Source: Betaproteobacteria bacterium (GTDB taxonomy: Bacteria; Pseudomonadota; Gammaproteobacteria; Burkholderiales; Casimicrobiaceae). Taken from it: a stretch of 64,000 bases of DNA. Below the pieces are notes generated by a model. That model did not search any database. It saw nothing but the letters and a program-made list of their open reading frames with translations, and had not been told where the DNA came from. Of this stretch, positions 9,601-18,652 are shown one piece after another. The translations under genes and the position numbers were made by a program. The stretch spans positions 1 to 64,000 of the forward strand of contig JADJWJ010000009.1 of the NCBI GenBank assembly GCA_016716425.1, read 5' to 3'. Numbering within the stretch: position 1 is the stretch's first letter; every line of letters begins with the position of its first letter.

Positions 9601-11415
9601 GTGAGCGACATCACCCTCCTGTTCCTGATCATCGCGGCCGTCATCGTCCTCTTCATCACGGAGAAGGTGCCGGTGGTGCTGGTCGCGCTCGGCACCGCGC
9701 TCGCACTCTATTTTTCCGGCATTCTGACGCTGCCGCAGGCGCTGGGCGGTCTGGGCGACGCGACGACGATCTTCATCGCGTCGCTGTTCGTGGTCAGCGC
9801 CGGGCTGGAGGTGACCGGCGTCACCGCGTGGGCCGGGCAGCTGCTGATCGCGAAGGCCGGCGAGAGCCGCGTGCGGCAGATCGTGCTGATCATGCTGCTG
9901 TGCTCGGGGCTGACGGCGCTCATCAGCCTCAACGGCTCGGTGGCGGCGCTGCTGCCGGTGGTCGTCGTCATGGCCGTGCAGTTGAACCGCTCGCCGTCGC
10001 AGCTCTTGATGCCGATGGTGTTCGCGTCGCACGCGGGCTCCATCCTCGCGCTGACCGGCTCGCCGGTGAACGTGCTGGTGTCGGAGAACGCGCTCGCCGC
10101 GACGGGCACCGGCTTCGGCTTCTTCGAGTTCGCGCTCGCCGGCGTGCCGCTGCTCCTCGGCACGATGCTGATCCTGGTGCTGCTGGGCCCCAAGCTCCTG
10201 CCCAACCGCGGCGGCGCGGCGATGCCGACCGACCTGTCCAAGCACGCGCGCACGCTGGTCGAGCAGTACCGCCTCGACAGCGGCGTGTTCCAGCTGCGCG
10301 TGCGCGACACCTCGCCGCTGCTCGGCAAGTCGCGCGGCGACGTCGCCGACATGAACGCCTATCCCGGCCTGACGTTCATGGGCCTGCAGGGCGGCACCAC
10401 CGGCCGGCCGCTGACGCGCCCGACGCTGGAGGCAGGCGACTTCATCGTCGTGCGCGGCGAAGCGGACGCGGCGGCGAGGCTCGCCGCCGACATGCACCTG
10501 GGCTTCGGTCCCGACAACGAGCAGGGCAACGCCGCCGACGTGCTGTTCAACCGGACCTCCGGCCTCGCCGAGGTGGTGATTCCGCCGCGCTCGGCGATGA
10601 TCGGGACGCAGGTGTTCCCGGGCATGGTCACCGAGAGCGGCGACCTCGTGATCCTCGCGATCCAGCGCAACGGCGAGGAGCTGCCGCCCGGCAAGTCCGA
10701 GCTGCGCGTCGGCGACACCATGCTGCTGCAGGGCACCTGGTCGGCGCTCGACCAGCGGCTCGCCGATCCGGAGGTACTCGTCGTCGACTCCCCCGACGTC
10801 GTGCGCCGGCAGGCGGTCCCGATGGGGCTGGGCGCCAAGGCCGCGATCGCGATCCTGGTGCTGATGGTGGCGGCCCTCGCCACCGGCATCGTGCCCTCGG
10901 CGATCGCCGGACTGTGCGCGGCGTGCGCGATGGTGCTGGTCGGCGTGCTGACCGTCGACCAGGCGTACAAGTCGGTCAACTGGACGACGGTGATCCTGGT
11001 CGGCGCGATGACGCCGCTGTCGGCGGCGATGTCGGAGACCGGCGCCGCGCAGCTGATGGCCGACAAGCTCGTCGCCGTGGTCGGCGACTTGAGTCCCTAC
11101 GCGCTGCTCGCCGGCCTGTTCCTCCTGACCGCGATCCTCGGGCAGCTCATCAGCAACACCGCCACCGCGCTCATCATCATCCCCATCGCGGTCGCCGCGG
11201 CCTACGACCTCGGCGTGTCGCCGCAGCCGGTGCTGATGTGCGTGTGCGTCGCCGCCGCCGCGTCGTTCCTGACACCCGTCGCCACGCCCGTCAACCTGAT
11301 GATCATGGGCCCGGGCGGCTACAAGTTCAGCGACTACTGGAAGCCCGGCATCGTCTGCATGGCCTGGTTCTTCGTCATCGCGGTGTTCTACGTCCCGATG
11401 ATCTGGCGGTTCTAG
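9601..11415 (+). CDS. SLC13-family permease with TrkA-C (RCK) domains
   Basis: 604-residue inner-membrane permease of the SLC13/CitT (divalent anion:Na+) type. It starts at GTG 9601 with SDITLLFLIIAAVIVLFITE. About five helices are followed by the motif GSPVNVLVSENAL near residue 155. Then comes a cytoplasmic insert of about 170 residues (205-390) with two TrkA-C-like domains (ILAIQRNGEELPPGKSELRV). A second helix bundle carries ISNTATALIIIPIAVAAAY near residue 518 and TPVATPVNLMIMGPGGY near 562. The paired NT/TP motifs are the binding hairpins of the family. Proteins of this layout transport carboxylates, sulfate or similar anions; the substrate is not predictable. It sits between two M17 aminopeptidases on the same strand. 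Confidence 0.85.
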   Translation: MSDITLLFLIIAAVIVLFITEKVPVVLVALGTALALYFSGILTLPQALGGLGDATTIFIASLFVVSAGLEVTGVTAWAGQLLIAKAGESRVRQIVLIMLLCSGLTALISLNGSVAALLPVVVVMAVQLNRSPSQLLMPMVFASHAGSILALTGSPVNVLVSENALAATGTGFGFFEFALAGVPLLLGTMLILVLLGPKLLPNRGGAAMPTDLSKHARTLVEQYRLDSGVFQLRVRDTSPLLGKSRGDVADMNAYPGLTFMGLQGGTTGRPLTRPTLEAGDFIVVRGEADAAARLAADMHLGFGPDNEQGNAADVLFNRTSGLAEVVIPPRSAMIGTQVFPGMVTESGDLVILAIQRNGEELPPGKSELRVGDTMLLQGTWSALDQRLADPEVLVVDSPDVVRRQAVPMGLGAKAAIAILVLMVAALATGIVPSAIAGLCAACAMVLVGVLTVDQAYKSVNWTTVILVGAMTPLSAAMSETGAAQLMADKLVAVVGDLSPYALLAGLFLLTAILGQLISNTATALIIIPIAVAAAYDLGVSPQPVLMCVCVAAAASFLTPVATPVNLMIMGPGGYKFSDYWKPGIVCMAWFFVIAVFYVPMIWRF

Positions 11416-11486
11416 GTTCGCCGCGCGCATTCGTTGCGCGGCCCGGCGCCCGCCGCGGCCGCATCCCCACTCCACGGAGCATGCAC

Positions 11487-12977
11487 ATGGAAATCACCGT
11501 CGTCACCGGCGCCCCCGAAAAACAGAAGGCCGGCGTCCTCGCCATCGGCGCGTTCGCCGACGGCACGCTGACCCCGGCGGGACAGGCCGTCGACGCCGCG
11601 ACGCAGGGCAAGGTCTCGGCGGCGCTGAAACGCGGCGACCTCGACGAGGTCGCGGGCGCGACGCTGCTGCTGCACGAGCCCGCGGGCGTGGCTGCCGAGC
11701 GCGTGCTCGTCGTGAGCCTCGGCAAGCGCGAGTCGTTCGGCGACAAGCAGTACCGTGATGCCGTCGGGGGCCTCGCGAAGGCGCTCGCCAACGGCAAGGC
11801 CGGCGACGCCGCGCTGCCGATGACGCTGGCCGTCCCGGGCCGTTCGCCCGGCTGGTGCGCGGAAACCGCGGCGCGCATCCTCGCCGACGGCGCCTACCGC
11901 TTCGACTATCCGCGGCAGAAGAAGGACGAGAAGCCGAAGGGCGCGCGAAAGATCGTCGTGCTCACGGCGGACACGCCCGATCCGCAGATCGCCCAAGGCA
12001 TCAGGCGCGGCCTCGCCGTGGCCGAGGGCATGGCGCTCGCCAAGGATCTGGGCAACCTCGGCGGCAACGTGTGCAACCCGGCCTACATGGCGGAGACCGC
12101 GCGCGCGCTCGGCAAGGAGTTCGGCTTCGAGGTGGAGGTGCTGGAGCGCGCCGACATGGAAAAGCTCGGCATGGGCTCGGCGCTGTCGGTCGGCCGCGCG
12201 TCGTACGCGCCGTGCAAGTTCATCGTGATGAAGTACAGCAAGGGCGGCGCGGCCAAGCCGATCGTGCTGGTCGGCAAGGGCATGACGTTCGACACCGGCG
12301 GCGTTTCCCTCAAGCCGTCGGCGAACCTGGACGAGATGAAGTACGACATGTGCGGCGGCGGCGCGACCATCGGCGTGTTCAAGACCGTGGGCCGCCTCGG
12401 CCTGCCGGTCAACCTCGTCGGACTCGTGATGGCCGTCGAGAACATGCCCGGCGGCAACGCCAGCCGCCCCGGCGACGTCGTGCGCTCGATGTCCGGCCAG
12501 ACGATCGAGATCCTCAACACCGACGCCGAGGGCCGCCTCGTCCTGTGCGACGCACTGACGTACGCGGAGCGCTTCTCGCCGGACTGCGTGGTCGACCTCG
12601 CCACGCTGACCGGCGCGTGCGTGGTCGCGCTCGGCGCGCACGCCTCGGGCCTCATGGCCAACGACGACGCGCTGGCGGCCGAGCTCCTGAAGTGCGGCAC
12701 CGAGACGGGCGACCGCGCGTGGCAGCTGCCGCTGTGGGACGACTATTGGCCGCAGCTCAAGTCCAACTTCGCCGACATGAGCAACCTCGGCGGGCCGGCC
12801 GCGGGCTCGATCACCGGCGCGCTGTTCCTGTCGAAGTACGCGAAGGCGTACAAGTGGGCGCACATCGACATCGCAGGCACCGCGTCGGTGTCGGGCGCCG
12901 ACAAGGGTGCGACCGGGCGGCCGGTGCCGCTGGTCTCGGCGTTCCTGTTCGGGCGGGCGGGCGTGCGCGCGGCCTGA
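11487..12977 (+). CDS. pepA: M17 leucyl aminopeptidase (PepA-like, second copy)
   Basis: 496-residue M17 aminopeptidase close to the standard proteobacterial PepA layout. The N-terminal domain begins MEITVVTGAPEKQKAGVLA. The catalytic domain has VGKGMTFDTGGVSLKPS near residue 261, KYDMCGGGA, and NTDAEGRLVLCDALTYAE near residue 343, which supply the two-metal site and catalytic Lys/Arg. The start at 11487 is favoured over 11481 because GGAG lies seven bases upstream of it. It follows the SLC13 permease by about 70 bases. PepA in some bacteria also binds DNA (Xer recombination, carAB), but nothing here shows that. Confidence 0.92.
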   Translation: MEITVVTGAPEKQKAGVLAIGAFADGTLTPAGQAVDAATQGKVSAALKRGDLDEVAGATLLLHEPAGVAAERVLVVSLGKRESFGDKQYRDAVGGLAKALANGKAGDAALPMTLAVPGRSPGWCAETAARILADGAYRFDYPRQKKDEKPKGARKIVVLTADTPDPQIAQGIRRGLAVAEGMALAKDLGNLGGNVCNPAYMAETARALGKEFGFEVEVLERADMEKLGMGSALSVGRASYAPCKFIVMKYSKGGAAKPIVLVGKGMTFDTGGVSLKPSANLDEMKYDMCGGGATIGVFKTVGRLGLPVNLVGLVMAVENMPGGNASRPGDVVRSMSGQTIEILNTDAEGRLVLCDALTYAERFSPDCVVDLATLTGACVVALGAHASGLMANDDALAAELLKCGTETGDRAWQLPLWDDYWPQLKSNFADMSNLGGPAAGSITGALFLSKYAKAYKWAHIDIAGTASVSGADKGATGRPVPLVSAFLFGRAGVRAA

Positions 12978-13091
12978 CGCGCGCCTGCGTGCCGGCATGA
13001 CGTCCGCCGCGGGTGTCGTGCCGGCGCGCCATTGCCCCGCGCGCCCGCGCCCCTGTGCGCGGCGGGGGCGCGGCGTGGACCCGAACGACCG

Positions 13092-14390
13092 ATGACGACC
13101 CCTGCGCCCGACACCGACGCGATCCTCGAGTTCCTGTTCCGGCTCGGGCAGGCGCAACTGGCCTGCGGCGAGCAGACGGCGCAGGTCGAGTTGCTGCTGC
13201 GGCGGATCGCCTCCGCCTACGGCATGCGCCGCTCCCGCGTCGTCGTGTTCCCGACCGCGGTGTTCGTGAGCCTGCACGACGGGACGCAGGAGCGCGTCAC
13301 GCTTGCCGAGGGCCCGACGCACCGGCTGCGCCTCGACCAGATCGCCGACGTCCACGCGCTGACCCAGTCGGCGGAGAGCGCCGACATCTCCGCACGGCAG
13401 GGTATCGAGCGGCTGTCGGAGATCCTGAAGAAGCGAGCGCGCTTCGGCTCCGCGGGATCGGTCGTCGGCCACGCGATCCTCACGCTCGGCCTCGCCATGG
13501 TGCTGAAGCCGTCGCTCTTCAACCTGCTGGCGGCCGTCGTGCTCGGCGCGATCGTCGGCCTGCTGAAGCTCGTCAACCAGAACCGCCCGGTGCTCGCGGT
13601 GCCCACGCCGGTGATCGCCGCGGCGCTCGTGTCGGCGCTGGTGTTCCTGGCCCTCAAGCACGGCCTGCCCGTCGATCCGACCTACGTCCTCGTCCCGCCG
13701 CTGGTGACGTTCCTGCCGGGGGCAATGCTCTCGCTGGGCATGGTGGAGCTGGCCTACGGCGACATGGTGAGCGGTTCGTCGCGGCTCATCACCGGCTTCG
13801 TCCAGCTGGTACTGCTCGCGTTCGGATTCGCGGCCGGCGCGCTGCTCGTCGGATACGCCCCCAACGACCTGATCGAGGCCGCCGCGAAGACCGAGGCGTT
13901 TGCGTGGGGCTCGTGGGGACCGTGGGCCGCCGTGTTCGTGTTCGGTCTCGGCGTCTACGTGCACTTCTCGGCGCCGCAGAATTCGCTGTGGTGGGTGCTG
14001 CTCGTCGTGCTCGCCGCGTTCGCGGCGCAGCGGCTCGCGACCGCTTTGCTGAACAGCGAGGTGAGTGGCTTCTTCGGCATGCTGGTGGCAACCCCGCTCG
14101 GATACCTGATCCAGACGAAGTTCCGCGGCCCGCCGGCGATGGTGACCTTCCTGCCGGCGTTCTGGCTGGTCGTGCCGGGCTCGCTCGGCCTCACCAGCGT
14201 CACGCAGCTCCTGTCCGACCGCGCGGCGGGCATCGACGGCCTCGTCACCGTCGTGTTCGCGATCACGTCGATCGCGCTCGGCACGCTGGTAGGCGCCTCG
14301 CTCTACAAGGCGGTCACCGAGCACTTCGGCTGGTGGCGATTGCAGATCGGGCGCGTCGGATCGTACGTGCGGCGCGCCGACCGGCGCTGA
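13092..14390 (+). CDS. thrE: ThrE-like threonine/serine exporter
   Basis: 432-residue membrane protein of the ThrE family (PF06738 plus PF12821 type), which exports threonine and serine. The N-terminal hydrophilic part (residues 1-115) contains FLFRLGQAQLACGEQTAQVE and DGTQERVTLAEG. About ten hydrophobic segments follow from residue 120, including VPTPVIAAALVSALVFLALK and PPLVTFLPGAMLSLGMVELA. The second half repeats the pattern with FRGPPAMVTFLPAFWLVVPG. ATG 13092 is chosen because the conserved sequence begins there. It is the last gene of the aminopeptidase run, about 115 bases after pepA. Export of amino acids released by the two peptidases is a reasonable but untested link. Confidence 0.85.
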   Translation: MTTPAPDTDAILEFLFRLGQAQLACGEQTAQVELLLRRIASAYGMRRSRVVVFPTAVFVSLHDGTQERVTLAEGPTHRLRLDQIADVHALTQSAESADISARQGIERLSEILKKRARFGSAGSVVGHAILTLGLAMVLKPSLFNLLAAVVLGAIVGLLKLVNQNRPVLAVPTPVIAAALVSALVFLALKHGLPVDPTYVLVPPLVTFLPGAMLSLGMVELAYGDMVSGSSRLITGFVQLVLLAFGFAAGALLVGYAPNDLIEAAAKTEAFAWGSWGPWAAVFVFGLGVYVHFSAPQNSLWWVLLVVLAAFAAQRLATALLNSEVSGFFGMLVATPLGYLIQTKFRGPPAMVTFLPAFWLVVPGSLGLTSVTQLLSDRAAGIDGLVTVVFAITSIALGTLVGASLYKAVTEHFGWWRLQIGRVGSYVRRADRR

Positions 14391-14447
14391 CGGCCGCCCC
14401 CGCTCAATTTCAATTCTCGGGGCGGTCGCGAGGAGGCGTCGGCATCG

Positions 14448-14557
14448 GGCTCCCTCGCCCCGCGCGGTGGGGCGGGGGGGGGCGCCCCCCCCCCCCCGCC
14501 ACGCCCGCCGGGGGCGGCCCGGGCAGACGCGCCGGAGAGAGGGCCGGGGTGAGGGGC
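14448..14557. repeat. REP-like palindromic element interrupted by a G/C-run tract
   Basis: The left part GGCTCCCTCGCCCCGCGCGG (14448-14467) and the right part GAGGGCCGGGGTGAGGGGC (14539-14557) match the intact copy at 20096-20133. Between them lies 14469-14500, made only of G and C runs, and a further GC-rich stretch. It sits between convergent thrE and the SulP gene, where it probably acts as a terminator-like hairpin. The middle is likely a consensus error in an unsequenceable hairpin. Confidence 0.6.
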
Positions 14558-14574
14558 GCCCGCCGAAGCGCGAC

Positions 14575-16290
14575 CTACGCGACGCGACCGCCCTCGCCCG
14601 CCGCCAGCACCTCCTCGCGATACGCGCTCGCCGCCTGCCCGACCGACGCGAACATCCGGATCTGCGCGAACTCCTGCTCGAGCCCGCGTGCCGCGGCCCA
14701 GTCGGACCACTCGGTCGCGCGGCCGGCAAAGCAAACGACGATGCCGCGTGCGCGCAGGTCGGCGAACACCTCGCGGATCGCGTAGAGCCCGGTGGCGTCG
14801 ATCATCGTCACCGGCACGAGGTCGAGGACGAACCAGCGCACGCCCGGGCCAGCGCCCGCCACGGCCTTGCCGACCTCGCGCTTGAAGTACGCGGCGCCGA
14901 AGAAGATCAGCGCGCCGTTGAACCGGAACAGCACGAGCCCCTCCGGCGCGACCGCTTCCGGGTGCCGTTCGACCGAATGGAACCCCGGCTCGCCGGCGAT
15001 CGTGCCCAGCCGCTCGACCCGCGGCCGCGCGGCGAGCTGGACGAAATTGACGAGCGCCAGGACGACGGCGAGCAGGATCGCGTTCATCACGCCGACGACG
15101 ATCACGCCGACCGTGGCCGTCATCGCGATCCAGAACTCGCGCCGGTCGATGCGCCAAATCGCCTGCACGGCACGCCAGTTGAACAGCGACCCGCCCGCGA
15201 TCACCAGCACCGCGGCGAGCGCGACGCGCGGTATGAACTGCAGCGGCCACGTGAACAGCGCGACGACGATGGCGACCACGACCGCCGCGACGATGCCCGT
15301 GACCTGCGTGCGGCCCCCGGCGACCTCCCCGACCACGGTCCGCGAATTGGTGCCCTGGACCGCGAAGCTCTGCACGAACGCCGCCGCGACGTTGGCCACG
15401 CCGAGCGCGGCGATCTCGCGGTCGGCGTCGACCTCGTAGCGGTTGCGGTCGGCGAAGCTGCGCGCCGCCAGCATCGACGACGAGAACAGCACGAGCGCGA
15501 GCCCCGCGGCCTCCGCGACCAGCGTCGGCAGCAGATCGAGCGGGATCGTCGGAATGGCCGGGACCGGGAAACCCGACGGCACCGGACCGATCGTGCGCAC
15601 GCCGGCCGCCTCGAGCGCGAACGCCTGCACGAGCGCGCCGGCGACAACCATCGCGATCAGCGCCGCCGGCACGCGCCTGACGATGCGGGGCGCAAGCAGC
15701 AGCACGCCGACCGTCACCGCGCCGACGACGAGCGTGGGCAGGTGCGTCTCCGGCAGCCTGCGCAGGAACTCCCAGATGCGGGGCAGGATGCCGCCGGCGT
15801 CGATGCGCACACCGAACAGCACGCCGATCTGGCTCAGTACCACGTTGATCGCCACGCCGTTCATGAACCCCACGAGGATCGGCTTCGACAAGAGGTCGGC
15901 GACCGCTCCCAGGCGCAGGAAGCTCGCCGCGATGCACAGCAGCCCGGCGATCGCCGTCAGCGCCGTGGCCAGCGCGAGGTAGGTGACGTCGTCGCCGCCG
16001 GCCAGCGGCGCCACTGCCGCGGCGACGATCGCGCCGCTCGCAGCACTCGGGCCCACCATCAGCTGCCGTGAAGTCCCGAACAGCGCGTACGCGATCATCG
16101 GCAGCGTGCTCGCGTACAGCCCGACCACCGGCGAGAAGCCGGCCAGTTGCGCATTGGCCACGCTGCCCGGGATCGCGACGGCTGCAACGGCCACGCCGGC
16201 CGCGAGGTCGTGCGAGAAGTCGTCGCGCCGGTAGTTGACGAGCACGGGCAGGCCCGGCGCGTAACGCGCGAGCTGGTCGAGCCGCAGCAC
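14575..16290 (-). CDS. SulP-family anion transporter with STAS domain
   Basis: 571-residue inner-membrane SulP (SLC26) transporter for sulfate, bicarbonate or related anions. The N-terminal half has about 12-14 helices. Family motifs include GVAVAAVAIPGSVANAQLAG near residue 33, then GLYASTLPMIAYALFGTSRQ near residue 57, which includes the signature YALFGTSRQLMVGP. The loop AVQGTNSRTVVGEVAGGRTQ is also typical. The C-terminal STAS domain (from about residue 445) ends with DLVPVTMIDATGLYAIREV, where the Asp and Thr lie in the nucleotide-binding loop. There is no carbonic anhydrase neighbour to favour bicarbonate. The gene is convergent with thrE. Confidence 0.9.
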   Translation of the reverse strand: MLRLDQLARYAPGLPVLVNYRRDDFSHDLAAGVAVAAVAIPGSVANAQLAGFSPVVGLYASTLPMIAYALFGTSRQLMVGPSAASGAIVAAAVAPLAGGDDVTYLALATALTAIAGLLCIAASFLRLGAVADLLSKPILVGFMNGVAINVVLSQIGVLFGVRIDAGGILPRIWEFLRRLPETHLPTLVVGAVTVGVLLLAPRIVRRVPAALIAMVVAGALVQAFALEAAGVRTIGPVPSGFPVPAIPTIPLDLLPTLVAEAAGLALVLFSSSMLAARSFADRNRYEVDADREIAALGVANVAAAFVQSFAVQGTNSRTVVGEVAGGRTQVTGIVAAVVVAIVVALFTWPLQFIPRVALAAVLVIAGGSLFNWRAVQAIWRIDRREFWIAMTATVGVIVVGVMNAILLAVVLALVNFVQLAARPRVERLGTIAGEPGFHSVERHPEAVAPEGLVLFRFNGALIFFGAAYFKREVGKAVAGAGPGVRWFVLDLVPVTMIDATGLYAIREVFADLRARGIVVCFAGRATEWSDWAAARGLEQEFAQIRMFASVGQAASAYREEVLAAGEGGRVA

Positions 16291-16368
16291 TAACTCACGC
16301 CTTCGTCGTGCGCATCCATGCGGGACCGATCGTCGTCGCGCGCACTGTCCTCGGCGCGCCGCGCCATT

Positions 16369-17064
16369 CTAGCGCAGGGCACTGCCGGCGCCCGGAGGCG
16401 TACCCCGCTTCGCGGCGCCGAGGCCGAGCGCGAGCGCACCCGCGCCGAGCATCACGACGGCCAGCCACGATTCCTGCGCCAGGAGCAGCACTCCGCTGGC
16501 GGCGCACCAGAGCAGCGGAACCGCCAGCAGCGTCCAGCGCGCGCGCCCGTTCGCAGTCAGCACGAACCCCAGCGTCGCCACGGCCGTGGGGTCCGGCAAT
16601 AAGCCGGCCAGCGGCATCGCTGCGACCGAGCCGCCCGGCGCCGCGCCGAGCGCCGGCTGCACGAACAGCGCGAACAGCAGCAGCGCGTACGCGCCGCGCG
16701 CCACGCCGTCCCCCGTGCGTACGTCGGGAACAAGCCGCCCGCGCAGCGCGCCGACGACCAGCAGCAGCGCCGCCTGCGCCGCGAATGCGTAGGCGAAGTA
16801 CGGCGCCGCCCAGTTGATCGTCGCGTAGCGCTGCGCGAGGAACGCCCACGCGATCCATGCCCACCCGGCGGCGAGCGTGGCCGCCGCCGCGCGCCCGCGC
16901 CACGCGACGCGCGAGCGCGCCAGCGCGGCGACCGCCACGGCGAGCGCCAGCGCTGCGAGCTGCGCCGGCCAGATCTCGCGCTGGTACGCGTCGACGAGGC
17001 GGTCGTAGACGCGCGGCGCGTACATCAGGAAGTCGCCGGGCGCGTACGTCCACCACTCGGGCAT
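16369..17064 (-). CDS. DUF6064-family membrane protein
   Basis: 231-residue inner-membrane protein beginning MPEWWTYAPGDFLMYAPRVY, the characteristic start of DUF6064, followed by about six hydrophobic segments. Function of the family is unknown. Its ATG (17064-17062) overlaps the TGA stop of the upstream aldo/keto reductase by one base (TGATG), so the two are translationally coupled. The open frame extends far upstream through the reductase gene in another frame, but only this part has membrane-protein composition. Confidence 0.75.
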   Translation of the reverse strand: MPEWWTYAPGDFLMYAPRVYDRLVDAYQREIWPAQLAALALAVAVAALARSRVAWRGRAAAATLAAGWAWIAWAFLAQRYATINWAAPYFAYAFAAQAALLLVVGALRGRLVPDVRTGDGVARGAYALLLFALFVQPALGAAPGGSVAAMPLAGLLPDPTAVATLGFVLTANGRARWTLLAVPLLWCAASGVLLLAQESWLAVVMLGAGALALGLGAAKRGTPPGAGSALR

Positions 17065-17987
17065 CAGAGCTTTCCGACGTCGGCGGCGATGCGCCGGCGC
17101 AGCGCCGCGTCCGGCAGCGGCAGCGCCGCCGCGGCGAGGTTCTCGCGGACGTGCGCCACGCTGGTGGTGGCGGGGATCGCGCACGTCACGTCCGGGTGCG
17201 CGACGATGAACTTGAGCACGGCCTGCGCCCACGTCGTGCACCCGATCTCGGCTGCCCACGCCGGCAGCGGGTGCCGCGAGAGCTGCCGCAGCAGCGCGCC
17301 CTCGCGGAACGGCCGGTTGGCGATGACGCCGATCCGGCGCTCGCGCGCGAGCGGCAGGATGCGCTGCTCGATCTCGCGGTCGAGCACGTTGTACGTGACC
17401 TGCACGAAGTCGATCGGCTCGCGCGCCATGATCTGCTCGATCTCGGCGTGCCGGCGTCCCTCGGACGTCGTGATCCCGACGTAGCGGATGCGCCCTGCCG
17501 CCTTCATCGCGTAGAGCGCCGGCAGGTGCTCGTGCCACGCGAGCAGGTTGTGCACCTGCAGGAGGTCGAAGCGAGCGACCCGCCACGCCGTGAGCGACTG
17601 CGCGATCTGCGCCGGTCCGCGCGAACCCGGCGCGGTCCACACCTTGTCCGCGGAGAACAGCGCGGACGGCATGCCGAGTCCGGCGAGCGCGCTGCCGATC
17701 ACGTCCTGCGACGACCCATACATCGGCGACGAGTCGATCATTCGCCCGCCGGCGGCGAAGAACGCGGCGACGACCTCGGCGCATTCGCGGCGCGCCTGCC
17801 GGTCGTTGCCGACGTTGAAGGTGATCCAGCTGCCCAGGCCGACCAACGGCAGCGCCTCCCCGGTCGCGGGCACGCGCCGCGTGAGGGGTGGTGCCGCGGC
17901 AGCGAGCGGCGCGCAGACGGCTGTCGCTGCGGTCACTGTCATGGCAGCGAGCAGCCGGCGGCGGCGTGCGTCCATGCGGTCGCTCAT
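17064..17987 (-). CDS. exported aldo/keto reductase
   Basis: Aldo/keto reductase superfamily protein of 307 residues from the start at 17987 (MSDRMDARRRRLLAAM). The N-terminus carries an Arg-rich, Tat-like signal followed by a hydrophobic stretch ending APLAAAAPP. The barrel shows GLGSWITF, the catalytic Asp/Tyr pair in DSSPMYGSSQDVIG near residue 92, the Lys in SADKVW, LLQVHN, and the cofactor segment CAIPATTS near the C-terminus. Export by Tat would fit a folded NADPH-binding enzyme. Substrate unknown. Coupled by a one-base overlap to the DUF6064 gene. Confidence 0.8.
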   Translation of the reverse strand: MSDRMDARRRRLLAAMTVTAATAVCAPLAAAAPPLTRRVPATGEALPLVGLGSWITFNVGNDRQARRECAEVVAAFFAAGGRMIDSSPMYGSSQDVIGSALAGLGMPSALFSADKVWTAPGSRGPAQIAQSLTAWRVARFDLLQVHNLLAWHEHLPALYAMKAAGRIRYVGITTSEGRRHAEIEQIMAREPIDFVQVTYNVLDREIEQRILPLARERRIGVIANRPFREGALLRQLSRHPLPAWAAEIGCTTWAQAVLKFIVAHPDVTCAIPATTSVAHVRENLAAAALPLPDAALRRRIAADVGKL

Positions 17988-18063
17988 CCGTTGCTTTCCG
18001 AAGCCTCGCACCGCTTCCCCAGCGCCTGCAGACTCTCCGGCGCGCGGCAGCCCGGCCCCGCCG

Positions 18064-18486
18064 CTACGGCTTGATGTACGCGTACTGCTCGCGCGCCTGC
18101 AGGTTGGCGATGCGCACGACGCCCGACGGCGTGAACGACGGGCCGAGGATGAACTGCTCCTTCCTGAGGTTGCGGTTCCTGAGCGTGATCTCGCAGATCT
18201 CGAAGGTGACGTTGCGGCTCATGAGATCGCCGACCAGCGCCGCGAACTCCTGGCTGTTGCTGGTCGTCTTCGCGCCCTCCAGCAGGAAGTCGACGCCATC
18301 CGCGTGGGTGACCACGACGATCTTCGCCTTCGGGTCGATGTCGAGGTGGTTGCGAATGTTGCGCACGCCCTTGGTCGCCTGCGCGAGGCCGCTGTCGATG
18401 TGATAGACGACCTTGTCCTGCGCGAAAGTGAACGACGCTGCCGCGAACGCGGCGACGGCGACGACGAGTTTGCTGACGATTCGCAC
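18064..18486 (-). CDS. DsrE/DsrF-like exported protein
   Basis: 140-residue protein with a signal peptide (VRIVSKLVVAVAAFAAASFTFA, written here as VRIVSKLVVAVA then AFAASFTF-like hydrophobic core) and a DsrE-like alpha/beta fold: KVVYHIDSGLAQATKGVRNI, KIVVVTHADGVDFLLEGAK and FEICEITLRNRNL. GTG 18486 is chosen because AGGAGG lies six bases upstream. DsrE-like periplasmic proteins are common next to sulfur and molybdoenzyme genes but lack a fixed function. The single Cys in FEICEI sits at the family position. Divergent from the ankyrin gene. Confidence 0.75.
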   Translation of the reverse strand: MRIVSKLVVAVAAFAAASFTFAQDKVVYHIDSGLAQATKGVRNIRNHLDIDPKAKIVVVTHADGVDFLLEGAKTTSNSQEFAALVGDLMSRNVTFEICEITLRNRNLRKEQFILGPSFTPSGVVRIANLQAREQYAYIKP

Positions 18487-18547
18487 GAGACTCCTCCTGA
18501 TGTCGTGGCGTGGCACGTGCGCCCCGGGCGGCGCGCACGGCGGTCCG

Positions 18548-18575
18548 ATTGTAATGGGGGACGCGCTCGTTGCAA
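18548..18575 (-). promoter_or_regulatory. candidate promoter for the DsrE-like gene
   Basis: On the minus strand TTGCAA (18575-18570) and TACAAT (18553-18548) are 16 bases apart, giving a start site near 18541 and a leader of about 55 bases to the GTG at 18486. Confidence 0.45.
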
Positions 18576-18582
18576 GCGCTGC

Positions 18583-18610
18583 TTGACCCGCCGATCGCGA
18601 CCGGTACGAT
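18583..18610 (+). promoter_or_regulatory. candidate promoter for the ankyrin gene
   Basis: TTGACC (18583-18588) and TACGAT (18605-18610) with a 16-base spacer. Transcription would start near 18617, 36 bases before the ATG at 18653, with CGGAG in the leader as ribosome-binding site. It lies back to back with the DsrE-gene promoter. Confidence 0.5.
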
Positions 18611-18652
18611 AGCGGACGTACCTCAACTGCACTGCCGCCCACGGAGCTCGCC

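Noticed and set aside
8020..14729. Very long minus-strand open frames opposite the aminopeptidases, SLC13 permease and thrE
   Set aside because: His/Arg/Gln/Asp-rich composition typical of antisense translation of GC-rich genes; plus-strand frames have complete family motifs.
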